A stretch of DNA of 49,014 nt from Planctomyces sp. (GTDB taxonomy: Bacteria; Planctomycetota; Planctomycetia; Planctomycetales; Planctomycetaceae). The stretch covers positions 1 through 49,014 of the forward strand of contig PNLE01000006.1 in assembly GCA_013822855.1 (NCBI GenBank), given 5' to 3'. A model generated the notes under the pieces. The model was given only the letters and a program-made list of their open reading frames with translations, searched no databases and had not been told where the DNA came from. Both the position numbers and the translations under genes were made by a program. Below are positions 8,567 through 17,871 of the stretch, one piece after another (the stretch's first letter is position 1; each line of letters starts with the position of its first letter).

Positions 8567-10603
8567 TTACTCGATGATTCGGTTGGCGGATTTGAGCATC
8601 GATTCGGGGATGGTGAGTTCACATTCCCGGGCCGCGGGGAGATTGATCAACAGCCGGTTTCTGGTGGAGGCTTGCCAGGGGATTACACGGGGGGATTCGC
8701 CACGCATGACGCGGGCGGCGATCGCGCCCGAATCCTTGCCCATCTCGAAGTAATCGCGAGCGAGGACGACCACCGCCCCCCCTTCCGATACACTCCCAAG
8801 AAACGCGAAGACCGGGAGCTTGGCCCGTCGGGCGGCTTGGATCACTCCGGGGAACGAGGCCGAGACGAGATTGGAATTGGTCAGGCAGATGGCGTCGATT
8901 CCCTGGTCACAGAGGGCCTGCGCCGCATCCGGGACTTCCGAGGAGGTGTTGACTCCCGCCGAGGCGAACTTGTAGCCCGCCTTCTCCACCGCCCGGCTCA
9001 GGACTTCGAAGTTGAAGACCGAGTTGACTTCCGTGGGGGAGTAGAGTGTCCCTAGCTTCCGCGCTTGCGGCAAGAGCTGGCGGATCATGGGCATCATCCC
9101 TTCGGCGTCGGCGACACCGTAGGCCCCGGTGATGGCAGGGAGATGGTCGGCATCACTTTTTCCGAGACCCGCGGCCACCGGATTGGCCACCATCGTGAAG
9201 ACAACCGGCACATCGCGCGTTCTCTGAACGGCGGCCTGCACGGCTTGAGTCGAGACCGTCAGCAGGAGATCGGGTTGATCGGCCAGGGCGGCATCAACCA
9301 GCCCCGTCAGACTCGCCATGTCGCCCTGGGCGTTGAACGACTTCCACTCGAAGTCGCGATGTTCCACCAGGCCCGACGACTTCAATCCTTCCCGCACCCC
9401 CCGCTCGGCATCTTCCGCATCGATCGAATTGACATAGGAGACCAACCGCAGCACCCAGCGTTTGGCCAGAGGTTTTTCGAGTGGCTGTTGCGGTGGCTTT
9501 CGCGCAGTGGCGGGGGCCCTCGCGGGCGGATCCTTCTTCACCTCGCCGGTGCTGTCGATGACGGAATCCGCCGACTCCAACAGCTCCTTGGGGAACTTCC
9601 AAGTCCCTTGGAGCTGGTCGGTGACCGTGGTGTTGAGGAACAGCTTGGGCGGTATCGCCACCTCCCACGGAATGGTGGCAATCTCTTCGCCCGACAAGAC
9701 CCGCCCGGCGAGTTGGCCGATCTGATGCCCGACGACGGAGTAATTCGCTCCGACATCGAACAACGCCCCCTTGGCCGCATTGCCCGGCATGCAGGTGAAG
9801 ACCGGGATCTTCGCCTGGGTGGCCAATTGAACCACCAGATCAACCGCCGAAAGGACGGTGATGTCGCCGCCGATCCAGAGTGCCTCGACATCGCGGGCGA
9901 TGAGCGACGCGACCGCCTCACGGACCGAAGACGTGTTCTCGGCATTGGCCTCCAGCAGCTCGATTCCCAGTTCCTGGCAGGTCTGGCGGGCGACTTTCGT
10001 GGCGATCTCGGAATTCACTTCGGCGGGATTCCACACGACCCCCACCCGCTTGAGGCCGGGATTGATTTGTCGGGCCAGCTGAAATGATTTTTCGGCGGGG
10101 GGGAGCGTTCCAATTCCCACCATGTACGCCGGGTGGGCCAGCGGATCCTTGCCGATTCCCACGCCGGAAACGGTCGGGTCGGAGACCAGACCGAAGACAT
10201 GCTTCACCTCGCCCCGCCGATTGGCATTGGCCACGGCCTGCAGGCAGGGAGTTGAAAGTGTGACGACGAGATCGTAATCGCCTCCAACCACCTCGGTGGC
10301 CATGGCATTGGCGGTCGCCATGTCCCCCTCGGCGTTGAGCCGCACCAACTTCAAAGTGGCCCCATCCTGAAAGCCCGCCTCCTCCAGACCGACGATGACC
10401 TGCCTCGCGGCGTCATCCATGATCGACTGGGAGGACATTTGCAGCAAAGCCACACGGACAGTCGGCTTTTCCTGTAGTGAGGCATCAGGTGTGGAAGAGC
10501 GGGGGGCCTTCGGAAGATCCGACAGCAACAACACCGCCGCCGCCATCGCGATCGCAGCCAACCCCGGCGCCAGATTTCGAACAATCCCGCTCCACACTCT
10601 CAT
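8567..10603 (-). CDS. Tandem-domain ABC substrate-binding protein (two COG2984-type domains)
   Basis: The 678-residue exported protein starts at ATG 10601-10603, which has GAGG just upstream; an in-frame TTG at 10615 lacks such a site. An N-terminal hydrophobic segment (about 9-30, LAPGLAAIAMAAAVLLLSDL) serves as signal peptide or anchor. Two homologous periplasmic-binding-protein units follow: about residues 45-345 (VRVALLQMSSQ, GDYDLVVTLSTPCLQAVANA, LKRVGVVWNPAEVNSE) and about 390-670 (WVLRLVSYVNSIDAEDAERG, DLLLTVSTQAVQAAVQ, KLGTLYSPTEVNSVFNFEVL). A Pro/Ala/Lys-rich linker joins them. Most COG2984 proteins have one such unit of about 300 residues, so this is an internal duplication. It is the first gene of the operon with STAS, permease and ATPase genes and should deliver ligand to that transporter. 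Confidence 0.9.
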   Translation of the reverse strand: MRVWSGIVRNLAPGLAAIAMAAAVLLLSDLPKAPRSSTPDASLQEKPTVRVALLQMSSQSIMDDAARQVIVGLEEAGFQDGATLKLVRLNAEGDMATANAMATEVVGGDYDLVVTLSTPCLQAVANANRRGEVKHVFGLVSDPTVSGVGIGKDPLAHPAYMVGIGTLPPAEKSFQLARQINPGLKRVGVVWNPAEVNSEIATKVARQTCQELGIELLEANAENTSSVREAVASLIARDVEALWIGGDITVLSAVDLVVQLATQAKIPVFTCMPGNAAKGALFDVGANYSVVGHQIGQLAGRVLSGEEIATIPWEVAIPPKLFLNTTVTDQLQGTWKFPKELLESADSVIDSTGEVKKDPPARAPATARKPPQQPLEKPLAKRWVLRLVSYVNSIDAEDAERGVREGLKSSGLVEHRDFEWKSFNAQGDMASLTGLVDAALADQPDLLLTVSTQAVQAAVQRTRDVPVVFTMVANPVAAGLGKSDADHLPAITGAYGVADAEGMMPMIRQLLPQARKLGTLYSPTEVNSVFNFEVLSRAVEKAGYKFASAGVNTSSEVPDAAQALCDQGIDAICLTNSNLVSASFPGVIQAARRAKLPVFAFLGSVSEGGAVVVLARDYFEMGKDSGAIAARVMRGESPRVIPWQASTRNRLLINLPAARECELTIPESMLKSANRIIE

Positions 10604-10918
10604 CCAGCCTCGCAAGATGGTCTCGGGGAAAATCTTTCAATCTGGCGAGAGCCTAGCAAGCGAATCGACCTTCTCAAAATGACGCTGGTCGAAATGGCAT
10701 TTCAAGGGCTGGTGGCGGTCGTTTCTCCCAAGTCGGCGATGTGGTTGTGGTCTCCCGCGGAATGCGTCCCCGGCAAGCGTCACCGTGAGATCACGGAATG
10801 ACCGTCTGCCCACAAAACGATCGGATTCTGACCATGGGAGTGATCAAGTGGGCCACCGGAAAGGCCGTCACGGGAGGGGATCACCAGCCACAGCCAAACG
10901 CGACGAGCGGCTAACAAG
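10604..10918. other. Intergenic region upstream of the ABC/STAS operon
   Basis: This roughly 315-base stretch lies between the end of the 1306-residue gene and the start of the binding-protein gene, both on the minus strand. It should hold the promoter of the transporter operon. I see no convincing gene, no strong hairpin and no clear -10/-35 pair. Confidence 0.4.
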
Positions 10919-13900
10919 TCACTTCGTTTGGAGATTGGTGCGCAGCAGCCATTGCTCGACAATCGCGCGGAGATCCGTCGTGGGGGGCTTCTCCTCGGCG
11001 AAGTAATCCCGTTCGATCGAGACGATCGACCCATCCAATTCCGCGCGATCCTTCTCGTCGAGGGATGCTGCCTCCCTGACCCGCTTGAGCAGGCTCAAAG
11101 CGCTGAAAGGAGTCAGTTTTTCGGGAACGGCGATTCCGGAGGAAACGGCTACGACGCGGGTTCCACCGAAGACGAACCAGGCCATCAGCATGCCGACCAG
11201 TCCCAACAGGCCGCCAACAAGGATCCTCCATGGCCACACCGAGGCCTGAGCCCGGTACGCCCCCTCCAACGAAACCTGCGGTTCGACAGCCACGAGATCC
11301 GCGTCGACATAACGCTGATAGCTTGCTTTGGTCACTTCCAGAATTGGCTGGGGAAACTGGAACGTTTTGGGAGGCGTCTTGCTGTCGCGGGCCGATTCGA
11401 GGGTGATCGTCCACAGACGCTCGGAAACGATCGCGGTGGCGTCCCCCTCCTTGTCGAACCGCGAGATCTGCGGCCCGTTGTCATCGGTCTTCACGACTTC
11501 AAACTCGTTCGGCTGCATTTTCACCAACTGGTCGAGGCCGGGCATGACGCCCAGTCCCGTCGCTTTGACTTCGAGGATCAGTTTTCCCTCGGCCGCTTGC
11601 CGCTCGTCGAGCGTCTGCACGACCTCCACCTTCTCGGCGGGTCGCGGCTCGACTTTGGTCGGCCCGGCGTCCAGTGTGAGGGGTGTCGACTCGATGGGCA
11701 GGATCACGAATCCCGACGTGTCCAGAAAATCGAGATCCATCCTCAGCGGCGGCAGCTTGTCGATCTGCGGCCCTTTCGCCTGGAGCAGCAGATAAGCGTA
11801 GGGTGTGACTCGCCAGCCGTATTCCTCGCCAGCCTTCGAGGCGACCGTCTCTTCCTGGAAAGTGATCGACTTGATATCGAAGTGCTCGGCGAGCGCCTGC
11901 CGCGCGTAGGTCTCGAATTTGTCGCGATAGTCGGTCAGAGGGCGGCCGTAGTTGTAATAAAACATGTTCATGCTGCTTCCCTGATTCTGCAAATACTTGC
12001 GGAAGCCCCCCGACTCGCGTTCGATCTCCGCAGTGTGCCTCAGTTCCACGAACACGCCAAAGGGCTGCCCGTGACCCACCAGACTCGACCCGTCGATGCG
12101 GGTTGTCAGCTTGATTTCGGAGACCAGGTCGGAGTAGTAGTCGAAAACTTTGCGGGCTTCACGGGCCTGCTTGTGGTCGCCGACAATCTCGAAGCCACTG
12201 GTCAGATAGCGCGATTTGGAATTGGGCGAGACGGAACTCATCCGGGTGAACAGCGAATTGGCGAACATCGTCAAATGATGTTCGGCGAGTTCGCCCGGCA
12301 AGGCCGCGATGGCCTCCTTGATGAGTGCCGGCTGCTTGAGATCCGGCTGCTTGTCCCGGTCGAGCGCGGCAAGATCCACCGCCCCCAAGCCGGCGTAGAA
12401 CCAGAGTTCGTACACTTCGGCCGACTGCTTCTCCTTGGGCATGTCCACCACGGCCTTCGCATACAAGCGGGCGGCTTTGGCGAACTCCTCGAACGCCTGG
12501 TTCCGACGGGGGACGAATTCGGATGACTTCTCCAATTCCTGTCGGTAATTGTTCTCGTCGTGGATCAGGCTGGCTTTCGCCAGTTGGAGCCGCCAATCCT
12601 CCGGGAAGCGGTTGGTTGCCGCAGTGGTGACCTCTTGTGCCAACGCATAGCCTCGCCGCACCTCCCGCTGGATATCTTGTTTCTTACGGTTGGTCTTGGC
12701 GTTTTCCTGGACGGCCGGTTGCCGCCAGAGGTTGCCGAGATTCGATCGCATCTTCAGAACAAGATTGCTGAGGGTCTCGGGCTTGAGGGTCTCGATGCCC
12801 CCGAACACCGCCACGATCGCCTCGGGTCGATAAACCTCAGCAGTGCTGTGGCAAGAGATGAACGCGTTGGCCAGCAGCGATTCATCGAGATCTTCAATCG
12901 GCAGCTTGCGGATGCGGACGATCCAGTCGGCCAACTCCTTGAGATTGCGTTCCTGCTTCGAGCGTGTCAGTGGAATGCTCTCGGCCCGCTGCTCGAACCC
13001 GTACATGAACATGTAGGGATTGGTATAGCGGCGATTGGCGTTCGGATCATGATTCTTCGTCCAGATCCGCACGAACTCCTCGGCCAGAAACTTCGCCTTT
13101 TCGGGATTCGCAGCCGCGAGCCGCTCGATATAGGGGAACGCCTCCTCCTCTTCGTTGACGTTCAAATAGAGCTGGGCGGTGATCTGCATCACTTTTTCTT
13201 GAAGCGATTTGTCGATGTGTTTCAGTTGCTCGGGACCGGGTTTCAGTTCCAGCAACTCCCCTCCCGCGATGGCGGAGATCTGATTGCCGCGGCCCCCCAT
13301 GGGATCACCGGTCATCATGCCGTCGGAATTGAGGTAGTAGATGTTCCCGAAGCCGTCCCGCTGCATCCGCGGGCCGGAACTGGTGGATGTCCCGAACTGG
13401 CGCGTGATCTCAGCCTCGCGGATCCAGTTGGTCACCAACAACGTCAATGTCGGCGCCCAAGTCTCGTCCAGCTGGGCATTATCTTCGAGCAGCGCCGCAA
13501 CAGCTCCCTGCTGCAACTTCAGGCCTTGCAGACGGGAATTCGAGTCGCGCACGTTGCGCTGCATGGCCTGAGAAACCTTGCCACCGACATTGGCGAGGAT
13601 CTGTTTGCCCCGCTCCTTCTCCTTCGAGAAGCTCTCGGTCAGCCACGCCTTCCCCAGTTCCGCGCGAACCCTCGGAGCCAGGGTGATCGCCCGTTGGAGA
13701 GAGGTCTGATATTCATCCTCGGCGGTTTCGCTCAGCGCGAGTACATTTTGAGTGGCGATCCAGGCCTTCTCCAGATTCACCGCCTTGTCGACAGAGTCGT
13801 TGATCGACAAATAGTGCGCCGCCAACAGGTTGAGTTCCTCCGCATCCTTGGCGGCCGTGGCCGCTTCGATGGTCGCCAGGAAGCGATCCGCCAGACGAGC

Positions 13901-14839
13901 CTGCCCGGCCGCCACGAGGAGTTTGGCCGCGTTTCTGCGAGAGAGTGGGCTGGCCTCACGATTCGCCAATTCCTCCAACTTCGAGGAGAGCGCCGCCGGC
14001 GTTTCACTGGTACGGATCGACAAAGCCGCAATACCGCCCAGCGACTGGACATGCGTTTTGTCGATCGCCAGAGGCGCAACTTCGATCAATCCCACCACAT
14101 CCGCCGGCTCGAACGAGTTGGTCTCGGCGAACTGTTGTCCCGGATCCTGTTGAACCATCCCCATCATTTGTTCGCGCTGGGGACCGCTTTGCAGCGAACG
14201 CAGCAGTTGTTCGTATCCGGCTTTGCCCTCCTCCGGCGATAGACCTTTCAGATACTTTCCAACGCCCGACCAGTCTCCCAAGGTGACCATCCGCTGGAAC
14301 TGGGCCAGTTCGGCTTCCAACTCGGCGGTCTTGGCCAGCGCCTCTTGTGCGAGACGCAACTCCTCCGCGGCGGTGTTGGTGGCCGTGTCCGACGTCTCAC
14401 CGGAACCTGCTTTCGCCGGGGCGGTCGCATCCGCCGGATCTTGCGTGGTGGGCACGGGTGCCGGTGAAATCGGCTTAGTCGGCGATGCTGTCACCGACGA
14501 CTGTGCAGCACTCTTGGGTGGTGTCGACCAGGCCTTGAGAATCGCGGAAGGTCGGCGATCGAACGTCAATTGTTGAAGTCGGGTCAGTCTTGTTGCTGGA
14601 GCCGCCGCTGTCGTTGTGGAAGTGGTCGCGGAGACTAAACCTGCCAGCTTTGGGGAAGCCGCCGCAGTCGGGGCGGCGATCCCATCGATCAGCACAACCG
14701 TACCCCTGACGGAGTTGGTCCCCACCCCTTGAAGCACGACTGGCTGAGGCGGAGACTGCGCCATGACATCAGTCGACGACCAGCTTGAAACAGACAAAGC
14801 CAGCCCGACAGCTCGCAGGAAGCGATACGAACCCATCAT
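10919..14839 (-). CDS. Giant exported, membrane-anchored protein of unknown function
   Basis: I do not recognise this 1306-residue protein. It begins with a signal-peptide-like segment (MMGSYRFLRAVGLALSVSSW, cleavage near VMAQS), followed by an Ala/Thr/Pro-rich linker (about 60-150) and a very long mostly helical part (about 160-900) rich in Ala, Leu, Glu and Lys that resembles TPR/HEAT solenoids. A more beta-like part (about 920-1200; IDGSSLVGHGQPFGVFVELR) is followed by one membrane helix near residue 1200 (ILVGGLLGLVGMLMAWFVFG) and a short cytoplasmic tail. An AAGG stretch 7-8 bases upstream supports the start at 14839. It lies 165 bp downstream of the MoxR/Bat cluster on the same strand, suggesting a shared role at the cell envelope, perhaps as a large scaffold. 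Most of the chain would be periplasmic. Confidence 0.8.
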   Translation of the reverse strand: MMGSYRFLRAVGLALSVSSWSSTDVMAQSPPQPVVLQGVGTNSVRGTVVLIDGIAAPTAAASPKLAGLVSATTSTTTAAAPATRLTRLQQLTFDRRPSAILKAWSTPPKSAAQSSVTASPTKPISPAPVPTTQDPADATAPAKAGSGETSDTATNTAAEELRLAQEALAKTAELEAELAQFQRMVTLGDWSGVGKYLKGLSPEEGKAGYEQLLRSLQSGPQREQMMGMVQQDPGQQFAETNSFEPADVVGLIEVAPLAIDKTHVQSLGGIAALSIRTSETPAALSSKLEELANREASPLSRRNAAKLLVAAGQARLADRFLATIEAATAAKDAEELNLLAAHYLSINDSVDKAVNLEKAWIATQNVLALSETAEDEYQTSLQRAITLAPRVRAELGKAWLTESFSKEKERGKQILANVGGKVSQAMQRNVRDSNSRLQGLKLQQGAVAALLEDNAQLDETWAPTLTLLVTNWIREAEITRQFGTSTSSGPRMQRDGFGNIYYLNSDGMMTGDPMGGRGNQISAIAGGELLELKPGPEQLKHIDKSLQEKVMQITAQLYLNVNEEEEAFPYIERLAAANPEKAKFLAEEFVRIWTKNHDPNANRRYTNPYMFMYGFEQRAESIPLTRSKQERNLKELADWIVRIRKLPIEDLDESLLANAFISCHSTAEVYRPEAIVAVFGGIETLKPETLSNLVLKMRSNLGNLWRQPAVQENAKTNRKKQDIQREVRRGYALAQEVTTAATNRFPEDWRLQLAKASLIHDENNYRQELEKSSEFVPRRNQAFEEFAKAARLYAKAVVDMPKEKQSAEVYELWFYAGLGAVDLAALDRDKQPDLKQPALIKEAIAALPGELAEHHLTMFANSLFTRMSSVSPNSKSRYLTSGFEIVGDHKQAREARKVFDYYSDLVSEIKLTTRIDGSSLVGHGQPFGVFVELRHTAEIERESGGFRKYLQNQGSSMNMFYYNYGRPLTDYRDKFETYARQALAEHFDIKSITFQEETVASKAGEEYGWRVTPYAYLLLQAKGPQIDKLPPLRMDLDFLDTSGFVILPIESTPLTLDAGPTKVEPRPAEKVEVVQTLDERQAAEGKLILEVKATGLGVMPGLDQLVKMQPNEFEVVKTDDNGPQISRFDKEGDATAIVSERLWTITLESARDSKTPPKTFQFPQPILEVTKASYQRYVDADLVAVEPQVSLEGAYRAQASVWPWRILVGGLLGLVGMLMAWFVFGGTRVVAVSSGIAVPEKLTPFSALSLLKRVREAASLDEKDRAELDGSIVSIERDYFAEEKPPTTDLRAIVEQWLLRTNLQTK

Positions 14840-15004
14840 GAAACGACCTTAAAAGTCGCCAACGGAAAAAACACTCACGCCAGCTGACGACAGAGACTGT
14901 TTTTTTACCAGTCCCCGTTAGATCTCGCTGAAGACGGCACGCCTTTTGAGAACGTCATTCTCGCAAGAGTGACGATTCGGCAAGTCGCGTATCACAGACT
15001 TGAA

Positions 15005-15724
15005 TCAGTTGCCGCCGCCGTCGCGGGGTGGGCCCGCACTGGCGCCGCGCGCATCCTGCGAGGTCTTGGTGCTTGGCTTTTTGCTGGGTTTCTTCCCTTT
15101 GCAGTTGCACTTCCCGCTCTTGCAGGACTGGCACTGCGTTGGCAACGGCAACCCTTGAAGATCACCCACATCCATTCGCGCCAAACGAATCGAGGCTTCC
15201 AGATCCTCGCGCCGAAGCTTGGAGGCCTGGGTGTCTCCTTTGACTTCTGCCTCTTCCGCCAGTTGACGGAAGATTTGCCGGGCCGATTCGACCTGTGGCT
15301 CCCAGTCTTCGCGGGGACGGCCTTCCAGCCGCATGAGCCAGGTCACGTAGTATTGCGAGTTGGCGAAGGTCGCCTGGGCGTCGGAGAGCAATTGCGGATC
15401 AACATGGGGCCGCTCGGCCAGTTCATCCACCAGCGTTTGAACGTCGTTGAAGGCCTCCGGCAGCTGTTGATTCAACATTTGCAGACGAGCCCGCTCCAAT
15501 CGAATGCGGGCCGCTTCATCGAACTTGTCGGCGGGCAGCTTTTCGAGGGAAGCATTCAACAAGGCGATCGCGGCCTCGTAGTCCTGCTCACCCGCGAGTG
15601 TCTTCGTACTGTGGAGCGAACGGTCGACCTGATCGAGCGCCGCACTCTCCTGGCCAGGCCCGAAGTGGTAGCCCAGGAAAAACAGCGGCACGAGACACCA
15701 GACGGCAAAAGCAACGACTCGCAT
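15005..15724 (-). CDS. Exported helical-repeat (TPR-like) protein with Cys/Lys-rich tail
   Basis: The 239-residue product starts at ATG 15722-15724, preceded by GGGAG at a normal distance; an upstream in-frame extension lacks a site. It has an N-terminal hydrophobic segment (VVAFAVWCLVPLFFLGYHFG), then TPR-like helices (AGEQDYEAAIALLNASLEKL and following, about residues 35-175). The tail is unusual: a cluster CQSCKSGKCNCKGKKPSKKP near residues 195-215, then a Ser/Gly/Pro-rich end. Bat operons often contain TPR proteins, and this gene follows the two VWA genes, so it probably belongs to the same membrane complex. The Cys cluster could bind metal or cross-link; this is speculation. Confidence 0.7.
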   Translation of the reverse strand: MRVVAFAVWCLVPLFFLGYHFGPGQESAALDQVDRSLHSTKTLAGEQDYEAAIALLNASLEKLPADKFDEAARIRLERARLQMLNQQLPEAFNDVQTLVDELAERPHVDPQLLSDAQATFANSQYYVTWLMRLEGRPREDWEPQVESARQIFRQLAEEAEVKGDTQASKLRREDLEASIRLARMDVGDLQGLPLPTQCQSCKSGKCNCKGKKPSKKPSTKTSQDARGASAGPPRDGGGN

Positions 15725-15898
15725 GTTCAGACTCCCAGTTCGTTGCCATTTGCCTGCCAAAGGCCAAGACAACGTGCAATTACACATTCGATCTTACTAA
15801 CCTCTATCGAGCCGCTCTCATATCTTCCCGCGAAACGTTCGCCATGGCAAGAAGCGTTTCTCGACAATTCAGCTGGCTGCTTTTTCTGAATTCCAGTT

Positions 15899-16963
15899 TC
15901 ACGAATGGCGGCGAAGCAGCCCGCTCCACCAGCCTGCACTGCGGCGATCCACTGCCCTCCCTTGGTGCGCGTTCCCCGCGAAATTCCCACGCGTGCTCCG
16001 GAGGTGCATCACACCGGGTGTCCAGGCCGTCCCGGCATAATGCAGTGCCAGCGGCAACAGCGATAGGAGGAGCGCACCGAGCGTGATCGCCAAGAGCGCG
16101 TACTCGCGTTTCGTCAGTTGTTCCAGCAGACTCTCGCCTCGCGAGGACGACATCGCCCGCAGGAGATCGGTCGAGAGATGTTTGTCGTTCCCGTTGTGGT
16201 ACGACCCGCCCAGCCGCAGCGCGACCTGCTTGAGCGTCGAGACTTCCTGCCGGGAATGCTTTCCGTCGATGAATCGACCCGCCAGATGATCCCCGAGACC
16301 CACCACGATCACCTGGTTGATGGAGGCGGGAAGTTTCGGCATGCCGGTCGCCGGAACCGAATCGCCGTCGGAAAAGATGAGCAGCGTCGCGGATCTTGGC
16401 GGGAGAGGTTTGGCGGTCTTGGCTGCTTCCGCGATGCCCGCGAAAAGATCGGTCTTTCCACTTTTGAAGGCGTGATCCATCGGCAGGTTGTCGAGGATGT
16501 TCCGCACAACTTCGAGATCGATCGTCTCCACCACAACGGGCTTGGCATCGCTATAGAACGCGATCACCGATGTCCGGAACATCTGCATCGGCACACGCTG
16601 GAAGACGGAACCCAACAAGTCGGACGCGCGGGAAATCCGGCTCTGCTTGCCGGTCGGCCCCGCATCCTGCAGCCGCATGCTCGGGCTGACATCCAGCGCG
16701 ATCAACAGATGCTTGCGTTCGCTTTCCGAAATCGGTTCCGAAATCTGATGCACCTTGGGTTGAAGCAGCAGGAGTGTCACCAATCCCCAAGCCAATGCTC
16801 CGGCAGCGATGATTCGCAACGGTGCGGCAGCCCGCACCCAAGAGGCCGGCCTGCGACTCGGTCCGAACGCCAGTGCCGCCGCCACATCCACCCGGCGGGC
16901 GTGCATCATCTCGGCGAAGAGCATCAACAGTACCGCCCCGGCGGTGACGATCTCGGCTACCAT
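15899..16963 (-). CDS. VWA-domain membrane protein (BatB-like)
   Basis: The 354-residue protein has an N-terminal helix (ITAGAVLLMLFAEMMHARR), a second helix (about 50-68), a von Willebrand factor A domain with a metal-ion-dependent adhesion site (ALDVSPSMRL for D-x-S-x-S, Thr in GKTDLFAG, Asp in LLIFSDGDS), and a C-terminal helix (YALLAITLGALLLSLLPLAL) followed by a basic tail. VWA proteins of this arrangement occur with MoxR ATPases and act as membrane partners in metal-dependent assembly or stress functions. The start at 16963 overlaps the preceding VWA gene by 7 bp, so it belongs to the same operon. Confidence 0.82.
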   Translation of the reverse strand: MVAEIVTAGAVLLMLFAEMMHARRVDVAAALAFGPSRRPASWVRAAAPLRIIAAGALAWGLVTLLLLQPKVHQISEPISESERKHLLIALDVSPSMRLQDAGPTGKQSRISRASDLLGSVFQRVPMQMFRTSVIAFYSDAKPVVVETIDLEVVRNILDNLPMDHAFKSGKTDLFAGIAEAAKTAKPLPPRSATLLIFSDGDSVPATGMPKLPASINQVIVVGLGDHLAGRFIDGKHSRQEVSTLKQVALRLGGSYHNGNDKHLSTDLLRAMSSSRGESLLEQLTKREYALLAITLGALLLSLLPLALHYAGTAWTPGVMHLRSTRGNFAGNAHQGRAVDRRSAGWWSGLLRRHS

Positions 16964-17871
16964 GGCGTGTATCTCAACCCGAACGATCCCAACGTGCTCA
17001 TGGCCAGCAGCACCAGCCCCGCCAACGAGAATGGCCAGTAGAAGTCCATCGTCTCCGCCACGGTCCGTTCCATGCGGGTCTGCTTCATGCCGTCGATCTT
17101 CTTGAAGATGCTCTCCATCACACCGGGATCGCTGGCTTGAAAGATTTCCCCTCCGGTCGCCGAAGTGATGTTGACCAGTTCTGGCTGAAGAGGCGCGTCG
17201 CCCACCAGCACGGCGAAGACCGTGATGTTCTCATCAATGAGTTGGCGGGCGATTTCGGTATCGCTGCCGCTTCCCAGGTCGGAACTGAATCCGTCCGAAA
17301 TCAGCAGGATCATCCGATCCCCTTCCTGGCGTCCCACCAGCACCTTTTTGCAGGCCAGGAGGGCTTTGCCGATTTCCGTCCCGCCGAACCACGGCGGCAC
17401 CAGTTCGGGCCGCATGAAAGGAGTCGCACAGCGGATCGCCGAGACATCGTTCGTCAATGGACACCAATGCAGCACCGAACTTCCGAAGAAGGTCAGTCCA
17501 AAGGCGTCCTCCGCGCGGTAGTTCAAAAACTCGTCGATGGCCGCCATGGAGGCGTCATAGCGGTTCCCCTCGCCAAATTTCGCGGTCATGCTTCCCGAGA
17601 TATCGACACAGAACTCGATGTTGGTCATCACCCGCTTGTCCTTCGGCTCGGCGTACTGCTGGGGTCCTGCGAGAATCACCACGACAACCGCCAGCAACAA
17701 AGCCGGGAGCGTCTCCATGCCGTTGATCAGAATGGCCCAGGCACGCCCCGAACGGGGCTTGCCATGATCGAACGGCAGCACCACCCGCCGCCCCTGGCGG
17801 CGCCACACCCACCAGGCCAAGGCCAATGGTGCGACGAGAAATAGCAGCAGATAGGGATGCTCGAAGGTCAC
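16957..17871 (-). CDS. VWA-domain membrane protein (BatA-like)
   Basis: The 304-residue protein has the classic BatA layout. An N-terminal aerotolerance-type segment (MTFEHPYLLLFLVAPLALAW) is followed by a second helix near residues 50-68 and a VWA domain with complete MIDAS residues (FCVDISGSMTAKF, Thr in GGTEIGKAL, LLISDGFSSD). The last membrane helix is DFYWPFSLAGLVLLAMSTLG. The N-terminal helices hold the VWA domain at the membrane; in this family it faces the periplasm or cytoplasm depending on the member, and I cannot decide here. It overlaps the gene before it by 4 bp (start 17871) and the one after it by 7 bp. Confidence 0.88.
   Translation of the reverse strand: MTFEHPYLLLFLVAPLALAWWVWRRQGRRVVLPFDHGKPRSGRAWAILINGMETLPALLLAVVVVILAGPQQYAEPKDKRVMTNIEFCVDISGSMTAKFGEGNRYDASMAAIDEFLNYRAEDAFGLTFFGSSVLHWCPLTNDVSAIRCATPFMRPELVPPWFGGTEIGKALLACKKVLVGRQEGDRMILLISDGFSSDLGSGSDTEIARQLIDENITVFAVLVGDAPLQPELVNITSATGGEIFQASDPGVMESIFKKIDGMKQTRMERTVAETMDFYWPFSLAGLVLLAMSTLGSFGLRYTPW

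Noticed and set aside
14840-15004. Short inverted repeat GACTG...CAGTC flanking a run of seven A/T in the spacer before the 1306-residue gene
   Set aside because: A five-base stem with the A/T run in its loop is not a convincing terminator; it is more likely part of an AT-rich promoter region.
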